Assembly: GCF_001667145.1 (NCBI RefSeq)
Contig: NZ_LZIF01000086.1
Coordinates: forward strand, 175,485-239,484
Reading direction: 5' to 3'
Source of the DNA: Mycobacterium sp. 852002-51971_SCH5477799-a
GTDB lineage: Bacteria; Actinomycetota; Actinomycetes; Mycobacteriales; Mycobacteriaceae
Length of the DNA stretch: 64,000 nucleotides
Shown: in pieces, positions 1 through 8,141 of the stretch
Layout: every line of letters starts with the position of its first letter
Numbering within the stretch: the stretch's first letter is position 1
The notes under the pieces: generated by a model
Database searches by the model: none
Told to the model about the DNA's origin: nothing
Seen by the model: only the letters and a program-made list of their open reading frames with translations
Made by a program: the position numbers and the translations under genes

Positions 1-457
1 ACTCCGGGTACGCGCGGTAATACGCCGCAGGGTCCGTCTCGAACTGCGGGAACTTGTGAAAGATGTCCGGCATCTCCCATTGCGGCTCCTCGCCGTCCGG
101 GTGGTGCCAGACGAAGACGCAGTCGTACTGCTCCCGCACGGGATACACCCGCAGCCGCAGTCCGCGGTTGGGCCGGTCCGGCTGATAGGGGATGTATCGG
201 TTGGTGCCGTCGGGACCCCAGCGCCAGCCGTGGAACGGGCACTCGACGCAGTCGTCGATCACCTTGCCGCCGTGACCGATGTGCGCGCCGAGGTGCTTGC
301 AGTGTGCTTCCAAGACGTGCAACTCACCCTGCTCGTCCCGGTAGGCCACCAGATCCTCGCCGAAGTAATGCAGCGGCCGGACCTCGCCGTCGGGAAACTC
401 CGGAGACCAGCCGACCATGAACCAGCCGGTGACTTTCCAGGTGAATGGGACTTTCAC
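1..457 (-). CDS. Rieske non-haem iron oxygenase, KshA-like, N-terminal part (cut by window edge)
   Basis: Oxygenase component of a Rieske-type hydroxylase, which uses electrons from a separate reductase to oxidise a ring substrate. The 152 visible residues hold both pairs of [2Fe-2S] ligands: C53-x-H55 (CKHLG) and C73-x2-H76 (CPFHGW). The opening (TGWFMVGWSPEFPDG, then HYFGEDLVAYRD) resembles the KshA steroid 9-alpha-hydroxylase group and the second Rieske gene at 33998. The catalytic iron domain lies outside the window, so the substrate class is unresolved. The GTG at 457-455 is preferred because GAGAGG lies about eight bases upstream. It is transcribed away from the gene at 542 across an 84-bp gap that holds an AT-rich element. 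Confidence 0.85.
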   Translation of the reverse strand, partial: MKVPFTWKVTGWFMVGWSPEFPDGEVRPLHYFGEDLVAYRDEQGELHVLEAHCKHLGAHIGHGGKVIDDCVECPFHGWRWGPDGTNRYIPYQPDRPNRGLRLRVYPVREQYDCVFVWHHPDGEEPQWEMPDIFHKFPQFETDPAAYYRAYPE

Positions 458-486
458 GGCCAACGCCTCTCGTGATCGTTGATACT

Positions 487-509
487 AAATCCATTACAGT
501 ATAGATTTC
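487..509. promoter_or_regulatory. AT-rich operator-like element (AYAGTR family), divergent promoter
   Basis: AAATC at 487-491 and GATTT at 504-508 form an inverted repeat with a 12-base spacer. The core ACAGTATAGAT (496-506) matches the core at 11369-11379 in 10 of 11 bases. It lies about 30 bases from both divergent starts (457 and 542). An operator role is inferred from recurrence at other island promoters. Confidence 0.45.
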
Positions 510-541
510 AGCAGTCCGGCCGGCACGCGGCAAGGAGTGAA

Positions 542-994
542 ATGACGACAGCGGCTGACGAGCTGGAAGCCATCCGGCAACTGAAGGCGCGCTACTGCCG
601 CTTCCTGGACACCAAAGACCTCGAGTCCTGGCGCGACGTGTTCACCACCGACGTCGTGGTCACCCTCGACATGGCGGTGTCCACCGCCCGTGCCGACCCG
701 CAGACCGCGCCACCGATCGAAGGCGTCGAGAACTTCGCGCCGATGGTGATGGGCGGGCTCGAGGGAGTGACCACCAAACATCACTGTCACACCCCCGAGA
801 TCGCGCTCACCTCCGCCACCACCGCGACCGGCATCTGGGCGATGGAGGACCTGCTGATCTTCGGTGACGGCCGCGAGTTGTACGGCGCCGGCCACTACCA
901 CGAGACCTACGAGAAGCGCGACGGTGTATGGCGGATCAAGACCCTGCACCTGACCCGAACCATCTTGAAGATGACCGGTGGTGACGATGGCTGA
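542..994 (+). CDS. SnoaL-like / NTF2-fold small protein
   Basis: A 150-residue protein of the SnoaL-like (NTF2 fold) superfamily, whose members act as small cyclases, dehydratases or isomerases or bind hydrophobic ligands. The pattern is typical: an N-terminal helix with AIRQLKARYCRFLDTKD, a middle HHCHTPEI strand and a terminal YEKRDGVWRIKTLHLTR strand. The ATG at 542 is chosen because AAGGAG lies six bases upstream; an in-frame start at 479 lacks such a site. First gene of an operon running to 3897. Its stop overlaps the start of the truncated monooxygenase. The specific reaction is unknown. Confidence 0.8.
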   Translation: MTTAADELEAIRQLKARYCRFLDTKDLESWRDVFTTDVVVTLDMAVSTARADPQTAPPIEGVENFAPMVMGGLEGVTTKHHCHTPEIALTSATTATGIWAMEDLLIFGDGRELYGAGHYHETYEKRDGVWRIKTLHLTRTILKMTGGDDG

Positions 995-1319
995 AGCCGA
1001 TACCTCGTTCGACGTGCTCGCCATCGGGGCCGGATTCTCCGGGCTGGAATGGATCGGTGACTGCATCGCGTATGTGCGCGCCAACGACATCCGCACCATC
1101 GAGGCGATGAGCACCGCTCAGCAGGAGTGGATCGACCACGCCACCGCGCTGGTTGCGCCGACGGTGTTGGTTCACCCGTCCTGCAACTCCTGGTACAACG
1201 GTGGCAACGTGCCCGGCAAGAAACGGATGTACATGGGTTATACCGGCGGCATACCCGAATACCGGCGCCGCTGCGACGAAATCGCGGCCGGCGGATACAC
1301 CGGCTTCAAACTGGCTTAG
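987..1319 (+). pseudogene. Baeyer-Villiger monooxygenase remnant with in-frame internal deletion
   Basis: A 110-residue reading frame that joins the first and last parts of a flavin-dependent Baeyer-Villiger monooxygenase. Residues 9-20 (DVLAIGAGFSGL) are the N-terminal FAD-binding Rossmann motif. From residue 21 the sequence is the C-terminal end of the same family (EWIGDCIAYVRAND, then SCNSWYNGGNVPGKK and YTGGIPEYRRRCDE). Family members are about 490-600 residues, so roughly 400 residues, including the BVMO fingerprint and NADPH domain, are missing at a clean junction near 1046. The frame is kept, so a short protein could be made, but it cannot be an active monooxygenase. The start overlaps the preceding stop. 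Confidence 0.85.
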
Positions 1320-1344
1320 CAAGGTGGGCGACGTGGGGACGGCG

Positions 1345-2478
1345 ATGAGCGGACTGGGCCTGGCTCAAAATGTGGTCCGCGAGCTGGGGATGCTGATGCC
1401 CCGCACCGTGGCCGGCCTGCGACAGTCGACCGGCTGGACCCCGTTATCGCCACGCGGTGCGCGTCAGTTCGGCGAGGCGATGCTCGACGAACTGGTGCTG
1501 AGCGCGTTTTCGCTGCTGGGCGGGAGTCCCGAGGAGATGCGGTCACTGGATGTGTGCACCGCGGCGGCCGACGAGCTCTCGTCGCTGGGCATTGGCCGGG
1601 CGCACGCCGACCCAAAACCGTTGCGGCCAACCTCGATACACAAACGCAGCATCGCTGGTCTGGCGTTCGAACGGATGGCCTTCGAGCACGACCCGACGTT
1701 GCCGGCCACGCTGGAGGCCGACGGTCTGGGCGGTCCGGCACGAGCGGTGGTGCGCCTGTGCCGGCACCACGACGGACCCCGCCCATGGCTGGTCTGGGTG
1801 CACGGGGCCGGCCAGGGTGGCGACGAAGACCTGCTGTTGACCCGGATTGGACGCATACATCACAAGCTGGGCTTCAACGTCGCGCTGCCGGTGCAGCCCG
1901 GCCACGGCTGCCGGCGACGCCAATGGCCGGCCTATCCCGACATGGACCCGCTGGGCAATGTGGCGGGCATGATGCGCGTGGTGTCCGAGGTACGCGCGGT
2001 CGTGCGCTGGGTGCAGCCGCAAGCCACCGCCGTTGTGGTGGCGGGGATTTCGATGGGCACTCCGGTGGCTGCGCTGGTTTCCCACCTGGAGAAGCAGATC
2101 GACGCGGTCGCCCTCTACACGCCGATCCTGGGGCTCAACGCAATGATCGCGCGGCACCTGCAGCGGTGGGGCGCATCACGCGAGGGATTCCGCGAGTTGC
2201 TGGAATCCCCCGTGGTGGCCCAACTGACCTCGGTGATCGATCCCTTGGCGGTCACCCCATCCCCGCCGCCGGATCGTCGGCTGATCGTCGGGGCGTGGCA
2301 CGACCGGATGGCGATGCGCGAGCCCGTCGATGCGTTGCAAGAACGCTGGGGCGGCCAACTGTACTGGTACGACGGCAGCCACGTCGGGCACATCTTCTCG
2401 CGGCGCGTGCAGCGCATCACCGACCAATTCTTGCGCGACGTGGCCGCGCGCCAGGCAGACCACGCGGTGCTCGACTGA
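1345..2478 (+). CDS. alpha/beta hydrolase
   Basis: A 377-residue alpha/beta hydrolase. The oxyanion-side motif LVWVHGAGQGG is followed by the nucleophile elbow G-I-S-M-G with Ser236 and, near the C-terminus, a His-containing stretch DGSHVGHIF. The first 120 residues form a cap that I do not recognise. It lies between a broken monooxygenase gene and a SnoaL-like gene, so hydrolysis of an ester or lactone made upstream would fit but is inference. The ATG at 1345 has GGGGAC about seven bases upstream; a GTG at 1333 is an alternative. The stop overlaps the next start in a TGATG arrangement, implying translational coupling. Confidence 0.8.
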   Translation: MSGLGLAQNVVRELGMLMPRTVAGLRQSTGWTPLSPRGARQFGEAMLDELVLSAFSLLGGSPEEMRSLDVCTAAADELSSLGIGRAHADPKPLRPTSIHKRSIAGLAFERMAFEHDPTLPATLEADGLGGPARAVVRLCRHHDGPRPWLVWVHGAGQGGDEDLLLTRIGRIHHKLGFNVALPVQPGHGCRRRQWPAYPDMDPLGNVAGMMRVVSEVRAVVRWVQPQATAVVVAGISMGTPVAALVSHLEKQIDAVALYTPILGLNAMIARHLQRWGASREGFRELLESPVVAQLTSVIDPLAVTPSPPPDRRLIVGAWHDRMAMREPVDALQERWGGQLYWYDGSHVGHIFSRRVQRITDQFLRDVAARQADHAVLD

Positions 2479-2858
2479 TGGCGCCCAGCTGGACCGCCCG
2501 AACTGTGGTCGAGCTCTACAACCTGGTCGTGTGGAACGAACGCAATATCGACCTGGCCGATGAATTGTTGGCCGACAGCGTAATTCGGCACGAGGTCGGC
2601 GGCGCGCGCACGATGACCCACGCCGAAGCGGTGCAGCGGGTAGTGGACATGTGGCAGCTGGCCGATTCGTTGCGCTTCGACCTCAACGTCGTCATCGAGG
2701 GCGAGGACGGCGAGCACGTCGCCATCGTCTACGACTCGACGATCACCACCAAGGACGGCACCGAAACCAACATCGCCAGCATCGAAGTGTTCCGCGTCGT
2801 CGAAGGCAAGATAACCGAGGTTTGGAACTGCGGCTACCAGCAAGGGGTTTGGAATTGA
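2478..2858 (+). CDS. SnoaL-like polyketide cyclase/ester cyclase family protein
   Basis: A 126-residue NTF2-fold protein of the SnoaL-like ester-cyclase type. It shows the usual pattern of an N-terminal helix (VVELYNLVVWNERNIDLAD), a central segment with DSVIRHEVGG and a final strand pair (IASIEVFRVVEGKITEVWNCG). The start overlaps the hydrolase stop (ATG at 2478 inside TGATG), and the stop overlaps the TTG start of the next gene. It is therefore part of a tightly coupled operon. The ligand is unknown. Confidence 0.8.
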   Translation: MAPSWTARTVVELYNLVVWNERNIDLADELLADSVIRHEVGGARTMTHAEAVQRVVDMWQLADSLRFDLNVVIEGEDGEHVAIVYDSTITTKDGTETNIASIEVFRVVEGKITEVWNCGYQQGVWN

Positions 2859-3897
2859 GTGACCGTGCGCTTGATGAATTGGGCTACTACCTGCTGGCCG
2901 GGGCCGGTGGTGAGGGCCCGGCAACGCTGATGGACGAGGCGCGTCGCGGCGAGCAACTGGGCTTCGGCACCGCCTTCATCTCCGAGCGGTGGAACGTCAA
3001 AGAGGCGTCGTCTCTGGTCGGGGCGGCATGCGCGGTTACCAACCGGATGCAAATCGCCACCGCGGCAACCAATCACAACACCCGCCATCCCCTGATCACC
3101 GGATCCTGGGCGACCACGATGCATCGCCTGTCGGGCGGCCGGTTCACCCTGGGTGTTGGCCGCGGCATCGCCGCGATCTACGGGGCGTTCGGCATCCCGG
3201 CGGTGACGACGGCGCAAATGGAGGACTGGGCTCAGGTCATGCGTCGGCTGTGGCACGGCGAGCTGATCTTCAATCACGACGGCCCGATGGGCAAGTACCC
3301 CGTCCTGTTCCTCGATCCCGACTTCAGCGAGGACATCCGGCTGGCGCTGGTGGCCTTCGGGCCCAACACGCTCGCGCTCGGCGGACGCGTGTTCGACGAC
3401 GTCATACTGCACACCTATTTCACCCCGGAGACTCTGCAACGCAGTGTCAAAATCGTGAAGTCGGCAGCGGAGAATGCGGGCCGCGACCCCGACAGCGTGC
3501 GGGTGTGGTCGTGCTTCGCCACCGTCGGTGACCACCTGCCCGAAGAACTCCGGCTCAAGAAAACCGTGGCTCGTCTGGCCACCTACCTGCAGGGCTACGG
3601 CGATCTGTTGGTCGAGACGAACAACTGGGATCCCGCTGTGCTGCAACGATTCCGGGAAGATTCGGTGGTCACCTCGATCGCCGCGGGATCGATCACAAGG
3701 CCACCGCCGAGCAGATCGAGCACATCGCGACGCTGATTCCCGACGAATGGCTGGAGGCGTCGGCCACCGGGTCAGCGCAGCAGTGCGTAGACCGCGTCCG
3801 CAAGGAATTCGATTACGGTGCCGATGCGGTGATCATGCACGGTGCCACACCCGACGAGCTCGAGCCGATCGTCGCGGCCTACCGCGCTGCGGATTGA
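2855..3897 (+). pseudogene. LLM-class (F420-type) oxidoreductase, one-base frameshift
   Basis: A luciferase-like TIM-barrel oxidoreductase of the actinobacterial F420-dependent type. Translation from the TTG at 2855 (AAGGGG about eight bases upstream) reads well for about 277 residues (ELGYYLLAGAGGEGP, ITGSWATTMHRLSGGRF, LGVGRGIAA), then breaks up near 3685. The correct C-terminus (GIDHKATAEQIEHIATLIP, then DYGADAVIMHGATPDELEP) continues in the frame shifted by one base and ends at the TGA at 3895-3897. One extra G in the GGG run at 3685-3687 would restore about 347 continuous residues. As written, the product ends early at 3736 with a nonsense tail. Confidence 0.85.
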
Positions 3898-3915
3898 CCA
3901 GACGCCGCGCGCATC

Positions 3916-5412
3916 TCACGGCATGATGACGGTCCGGGTCACCGGCTCGGCGGGGGATTGCCTGGCGGACAGGCCGCGCTTCAGCGAGGCGAGCAGGGCA
4001 TCCCGTGTCTCGCGGGGATCGATGAGTTCGTCGAACCCCATGTGTTCGGCGGACCGATAGGACGCCTGCAACTCGGCCTCTCGCAACTTTGCGGTGACGT
4101 CCTCACCGGCGTGCGTCGCCCGGCCCAGAGCGGCCGCGCTCATGGCGCCCATCGTCGCGCCGGGGTAGGCGAAGGTCGCGGACTGGCTGTCGAAACCCAG
4201 CAGGGACATGACCATGGAACCGAACCCGTATGCCTTGCGCAGCGTCACGTGCAGCTTCACCGTCGTGGCGGCCGTCTGCGCGGCGAACATCCGCGCCCCG
4301 GCGCGCAATACACCGCTGCGCTCGGAGCGGCTGCCGGGCAGCATGCCGGGATTGTCGGCGAGGAAGACGAGGGGCAGGTGAAACGAATCGGCCACCAGGA
4401 TGAAGTGCGCCGCCTTGTCCGCGGCCGCGGCGTCGATGGAGCCGGCGAGCACCTGAGGTTGATTGGCCACCACCGCGACCGGGTGGCCACCAAGATGGGC
4501 CAGCGCGCAGATGATCGCCTTGCCGTACTGCGGCTGGACTTCGAACCAGTCGGGCCGGTCGAAGATCACGTCGAGCACCGCGCGCATGTCGTAGACGCGG
4601 CGGTTGTCGCGGGAGACGATGTCGAGCAGCTCCGGCGTCGCTCGCGGCTCGCTGTCCTGGTCCTGCGGCAACGATGTCGGGTACGACCACGCGCTCGGCG
4701 GAAAGTAGGACAGGTAGCGCCGGACATCGTCGAGCACTGCTTCGTCGTCCTCGGCGACGTTGTGGATCACGCCGCTGGGCAAAGCGACATCGGGCCCACC
4801 GAGGTCCTCCTTCGAAATGTCTTCTCCGGTGGACTCTTTGACGACGGGTGGTCCGGCGGTGAAGATCGCGCCCTGCCTGCTCATGATCCGGAAGTCGCAG
4901 ACTGGGGCGACCAGCGCGCCGTGTCCGGCCGACGGCCCGAGTACGACGCCAACGGTCGGGACGCGGCCCGAGCACTGCGCCTGGGCCAGGAGGTCGGTGG
5001 GGGTGCGGCCGTAGTGCCCGCCGCCGGGGCGGAAGCCCGCGCCCTCGAGCAGCATCACCAGCGGGATCTTGTCGCGCAGCGCCAGTTCGGCGATCCGGTA
5101 CCGCTTGGAGTTGCCGCCGGGTCCGATGCTGCCCGCCATGGTGGTGAAGTCCTCGGCGCCCAGCATCACCGGTGAGCCGTTGATCTCACCGGACCCGACG
5201 ATCAGGCCGTCGGCCGCGATCTCACCGCCGACCAGCGTGCCCAGCTCACGAAACGTGCCCGGATCGAGGAGGTACTCGATGCGCGCGCGAGCGTCGAGCT
5301 TGCCCTTGTTGTGGTGCTTGTCGAGTCGCTCGGGCCCACCCATCGCCCGCGCGTGCTGACGGCGACGCTCGAGGTCCTCGAGCGTTTCTCCCCAATCCTG
5401 GGCTTTCGGCAT
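3916..5412 (-). CDS. acyl-CoA carboxylase, carboxyltransferase (beta) subunit, AccD family
   Basis: A 498-residue carboxyltransferase subunit that transfers carboxyl from biotin to an acyl-CoA such as acetyl-, propionyl- or a longer acyl-CoA. It has the two-domain crotonase fold: an N-terminal half with the oxyanion region EGAGFRPGGGHYG and a C-terminal half with DNPGMLPGSRSE and a tail typical of the family (KAYGFGSMVMSLLGFD, TFAYPGATMGAMS). No biotin carboxylase or BCCP gene is nearby, so the partner must be encoded elsewhere. It converges on the frameshifted LLM gene (18-bp gap) and is divergent from the P450 at 5557. Confidence 0.9.
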   Translation of the reverse strand: MPKAQDWGETLEDLERRRQHARAMGGPERLDKHHNKGKLDARARIEYLLDPGTFRELGTLVGGEIAADGLIVGSGEINGSPVMLGAEDFTTMAGSIGPGGNSKRYRIAELALRDKIPLVMLLEGAGFRPGGGHYGRTPTDLLAQAQCSGRVPTVGVVLGPSAGHGALVAPVCDFRIMSRQGAIFTAGPPVVKESTGEDISKEDLGGPDVALPSGVIHNVAEDDEAVLDDVRRYLSYFPPSAWSYPTSLPQDQDSEPRATPELLDIVSRDNRRVYDMRAVLDVIFDRPDWFEVQPQYGKAIICALAHLGGHPVAVVANQPQVLAGSIDAAAADKAAHFILVADSFHLPLVFLADNPGMLPGSRSERSGVLRAGARMFAAQTAATTVKLHVTLRKAYGFGSMVMSLLGFDSQSATFAYPGATMGAMSAAALGRATHAGEDVTAKLREAELQASYRSAEHMGFDELIDPRETRDALLASLKRGLSARQSPAEPVTRTVIMP

Positions 5413-5477
5413 GCCTATGTCCTACCTCATGGAAGATTCATCGCGCGACCAGATTTGTAGGGTCACATACTGGATTG

Positions 5478-5492
5478 CTTACTGTAAAGTTA
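5478..5492. promoter_or_regulatory. AT-rich element (AYAGTR family) between accD-like gene and P450
   Basis: The complement reads TAACTTTACAGTAAG, which matches TAACTTTATAGTGAC at 42823-42837 in 12 of 15 positions. Within it TTAC-T-GTAA is a perfect short palindrome. Wider arms GGGTCAC (5460-5466) and GTTACCC (5489-5495) match in six of seven positions. It sits about 65 bases from each divergent start. Assignment to the island-wide element is weaker than for the 11363, 33906 or 40253 copies. Confidence 0.35.
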
Positions 5493-5556
5493 CCCGCATG
5501 CCCGAAGCCGCGCGCCTAAAGGTCGACGGGGCGTCCCGAATCGAGGAGTCTCAGCA

Positions 5557-6792
5557 GTGAGCGCAACGACGATGGACGAGGCCGCGAAGCTGTTGGCGGA
5601 CCCGTTGGCGTACACCGACGAGCGGCGGCTGCATGCGGCGCTGACGCACCTGCGGGTCAACGCTCCGGTGTCCTGGGTGGATGTTCCGAACTACCGGCCG
5701 TTCTGGGCGATCACCAAACACGCCGACATCATGGACATCGAACGCGAAAACATGCTCTTCACCAACTGGCCGCGGCCCGTGCTGACCACCGCGGCGGGTG
5801 ATGAGATGCAGGCCGCCGCCGGGGTACGCACGCTGATCCATCTGGACGACCCCCAACACCGGGTGGTGCGCGCGATCGGCTCCGATTGGTTCCGCCCAAA
5901 GGCGATGCGGGCGTTGAAGCTTCGCGTCGACGAACTGGCCAAGAGCTATGTCGACAAGATGATGGCGGCGGGCCCCGAATGTGACTTCGTTCAGGAAGTC
6001 GCCGTCAACTACCCGCTCTACGTGATCATGTCGCTGCTCGGGCTGCCGGAAGCCGATTTTCCGCGGATGCTGAAGCTGACCCAAGAGTTGTTCGGCAGCG
6101 ACGACTCAGAATTCAAACGCGGCACCACGAACGAGGACCAGCTGCCGGCGTTGTTGGACATGTTCGGTTACTTCAACGGTGTGACGGCGTCTCGCCGCGA
6201 ACATCCGACCGCGGACCTCGCGTCGGCGATCGCGAACGCCCGCGTCGACGGCGAACCCCTCTCGGACATCGACACCGTTTCCTACTACCTGATCGTGGCC
6301 ACCGCCGGGCACGACACCACCAGCGCGACCATCTCCGGCGGGCTGCAAGCGCTGATCGAGAATCCCGACCAGCACCATCGCCTGCGCGACAACCTGGACC
6401 TGATGCCGCTGGCCACCGAGGAGATGATCCGCTGGGTGACCCCGGTCAAGGAATTCATGCGGACCGCCGCCAAGGACACCACCGTGCGTGGAGTGCCCAT
6501 CGCCGCCGGGGATGCGGTGCTGCTGTCCTATGTCTCGGCCAACCGCGACGAGGACGTCTTCAGCGATCCGTTCCGCTTCGACGTCGGTCGCGACCCCAAC
6601 AAGCACCTGGCCTTCGGCTACGGTGTGCACTTCTGCATGGGCGCCGCGCTGGCCCGCATGGAGGTCAGCAGCTTCTTCGCCGAGCTGCTGCCGCGGCTGA
6701 AATCCATTGAACTCAACGGTGACCCGGAACTGGTCGCCACCACCTTCGTCGGCGGACTCAAACATCTGCCGGTTCGGTACTCGCTGGCTTGA
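5557..6792 (+). CDS. cytochrome P450
   Basis: A soluble bacterial P450 of 411 residues. The I-helix oxygen-activation motif AGHDTTS begins near residue 250, the K-helix ExxR is EMIR near 289, and the haem loop is FGYGVHFCMG with Cys360 as axial ligand. The GTG start is supported by GAGGAG about nine bases upstream. Its stop overlaps nothing, but the next gene follows 47 bases on, so it probably heads an operon of P450, SDR, VOC protein and SDR. It resembles mycobacterial P450s that hydroxylate lipids or sterol side chains, but I cannot assign the CYP family or substrate from motifs alone. Confidence 0.9.
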   Translation: MSATTMDEAAKLLADPLAYTDERRLHAALTHLRVNAPVSWVDVPNYRPFWAITKHADIMDIERENMLFTNWPRPVLTTAAGDEMQAAAGVRTLIHLDDPQHRVVRAIGSDWFRPKAMRALKLRVDELAKSYVDKMMAAGPECDFVQEVAVNYPLYVIMSLLGLPEADFPRMLKLTQELFGSDDSEFKRGTTNEDQLPALLDMFGYFNGVTASRREHPTADLASAIANARVDGEPLSDIDTVSYYLIVATAGHDTTSATISGGLQALIENPDQHHRLRDNLDLMPLATEEMIRWVTPVKEFMRTAAKDTTVRGVPIAAGDAVLLSYVSANRDEDVFSDPFRFDVGRDPNKHLAFGYGVHFCMGAALARMEVSSFFAELLPRLKSIELNGDPELVATTFVGGLKHLPVRYSLA

Positions 6793-6839
6793 GTGCGGCC
6801 GCGCCGGCTGTCGCTACACTCCCCGTGGAGGTCGAGGCA

Positions 6840-7661
6840 ATGGCGCATAGGACGATTGTCATCACCGGTGCCAGCGACGGCATCGGCGCCGCGGCGGCCC
6901 GCCGGCTCGGCCACGGCGGCGACAATGTGGTACTGGTCGGACGCTCGGAGAACAAGACCGCGGCCGTGGCCACCGAGCTCGACGCCGACTATTTCGTCGC
7001 CGACTTCTCCGACCTGTCTCAGGTGCGGGCCCTTGCGGACAAACTCCGGGCCCAGTATCCGCGCATCGACGTCTTGGGCAACAACGCCGGGGGTGTGTTC
7101 TCGAAGCCGCAGCGGACTGCCGACGGCCATGAGATCACTCTTCAGGTCAACTACCTCGCGCCGTTCCTGCTCACCACGCAGCTGCTGGACATTCTGGTCG
7201 GTTCCCGCGCCATCATCGTCAACACGTCCAGTTCGTCTCAGCGGCTATTGCGCAGAGTCAAACTCACCGATTTCGACGCCACGGACCGGTGCCGGCCCAG
7301 CACCGCCTACGCGTTGGCCAAATTGGCAAACATCCTGTTCACCAAGGAATTACATCGGCGCTTCTCCGCCGACGGTCTTTCGGCTGCGGTGGTCCACCCG
7401 GGTTTCGTCAACACCAATATCGGTCAATCGTCCGGCTCTCGGTTCCTGACCACCATGCAACGGACGCCGGTCAGCAGGATGATCCAATCCGCGGATCACG
7501 GCGCTGATCAGCTGGTCTGGCTGGCGACGAGCGTGCCCGGAGTCGACTGGGCGCCCGGCGAATATTACGTGAAAGGCAAAGTCGCCAAAGCCAATCGGGC
7601 GGCCGCCAATCCCGTCCTCGCGCGCGAATTGTGGGAACACACCATGGCCAAGGTCGTTTAG
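6840..7661 (+). CDS. short-chain dehydrogenase/reductase (SDR)
   Basis: A 273-residue NAD(P)-dependent SDR. It shows TGASDGIG for cofactor binding, NNAG, a VNTSSSSQ strand ending with the catalytic Ser, and the Y-x3-K pair in YALAK. The SDR subgroup resembles retinol-dehydrogenase-like enzymes. The ATG at 6840 is chosen for the GGAGG eight bases upstream; a TTG at 6789 that overlaps the P450 stop is possible but less likely. It follows the P450 and could oxidise the alcohol that the P450 makes, which is inference from order. Confidence 0.85.
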   Translation: MAHRTIVITGASDGIGAAAARRLGHGGDNVVLVGRSENKTAAVATELDADYFVADFSDLSQVRALADKLRAQYPRIDVLGNNAGGVFSKPQRTADGHEITLQVNYLAPFLLTTQLLDILVGSRAIIVNTSSSSQRLLRRVKLTDFDATDRCRPSTAYALAKLANILFTKELHRRFSADGLSAAVVHPGFVNTNIGQSSGSRFLTTMQRTPVSRMIQSADHGADQLVWLATSVPGVDWAPGEYYVKGKVAKANRAAANPVLARELWEHTMAKVV

Positions 7662-7700
7662 GAGCTGCCAACTTAAGGCTCGGTACTCGAGAGGACGCCC

Positions 7701-8141
7701 ATGCTAGGAATCCATCACGCCGCGATCTGCACCGCTGACGTCGAACGTTCGATGACGTTCTGGCGCGACGGCCTGGGCTTTACCGAATTGTTCGGCCACA
7801 CCTTCACCGGAGACTGGCCAGAACTGTTCGGCGCACCGACAAACCAGCTGCAGTCGGTGTTCCTCGGTGATCCACAGACGCCAGATACCGGGATCGTCGA
7901 ATTGGTTGCTTTCGAGAGCGCCGCTGAAGCGCTACCCGTAGCTGCGGTCCCCCGGCACGGCTTCTTCTTGCTTTCCCTGCAGCGTGATGTGGACGAAACC
8001 CTATGCACGCTAGCCGAATTGGGCTTCACCGATGGTGTTCACCGGATCACCGTTGCGACCCCGGCGGGCAAGACCGTGCCGATGGCCGTCATCACCGCAC
8101 CCGATGGTGTAGTGGTCGAGCTGATCGGGCCCGCGCGATGA
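7701..8141 (+). CDS. VOC (glyoxalase/dioxygenase superfamily) protein
   Basis: A 146-residue vicinal-oxygen-chelate protein with two beta-alpha-beta-beta-beta halves: it opens LGIHHAAICTADVERSMTFW and closes with VITAPDGVVVELIGPAR. Candidate metal ligands are His5 or His6 and the Glu of VVELIG. Members include extradiol dioxygenases, glyoxalases and epimerases, so no reaction is assigned. GAGAGG precedes the ATG by about eight bases. Its stop overlaps the start of the next SDR (ATGA), so the two are translated together. Confidence 0.75.
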   Translation: MLGIHHAAICTADVERSMTFWRDGLGFTELFGHTFTGDWPELFGAPTNQLQSVFLGDPQTPDTGIVELVAFESAAEALPVAAVPRHGFFLLSLQRDVDETLCTLAELGFTDGVHRITVATPAGKTVPMAVITAPDGVVVELIGPAR

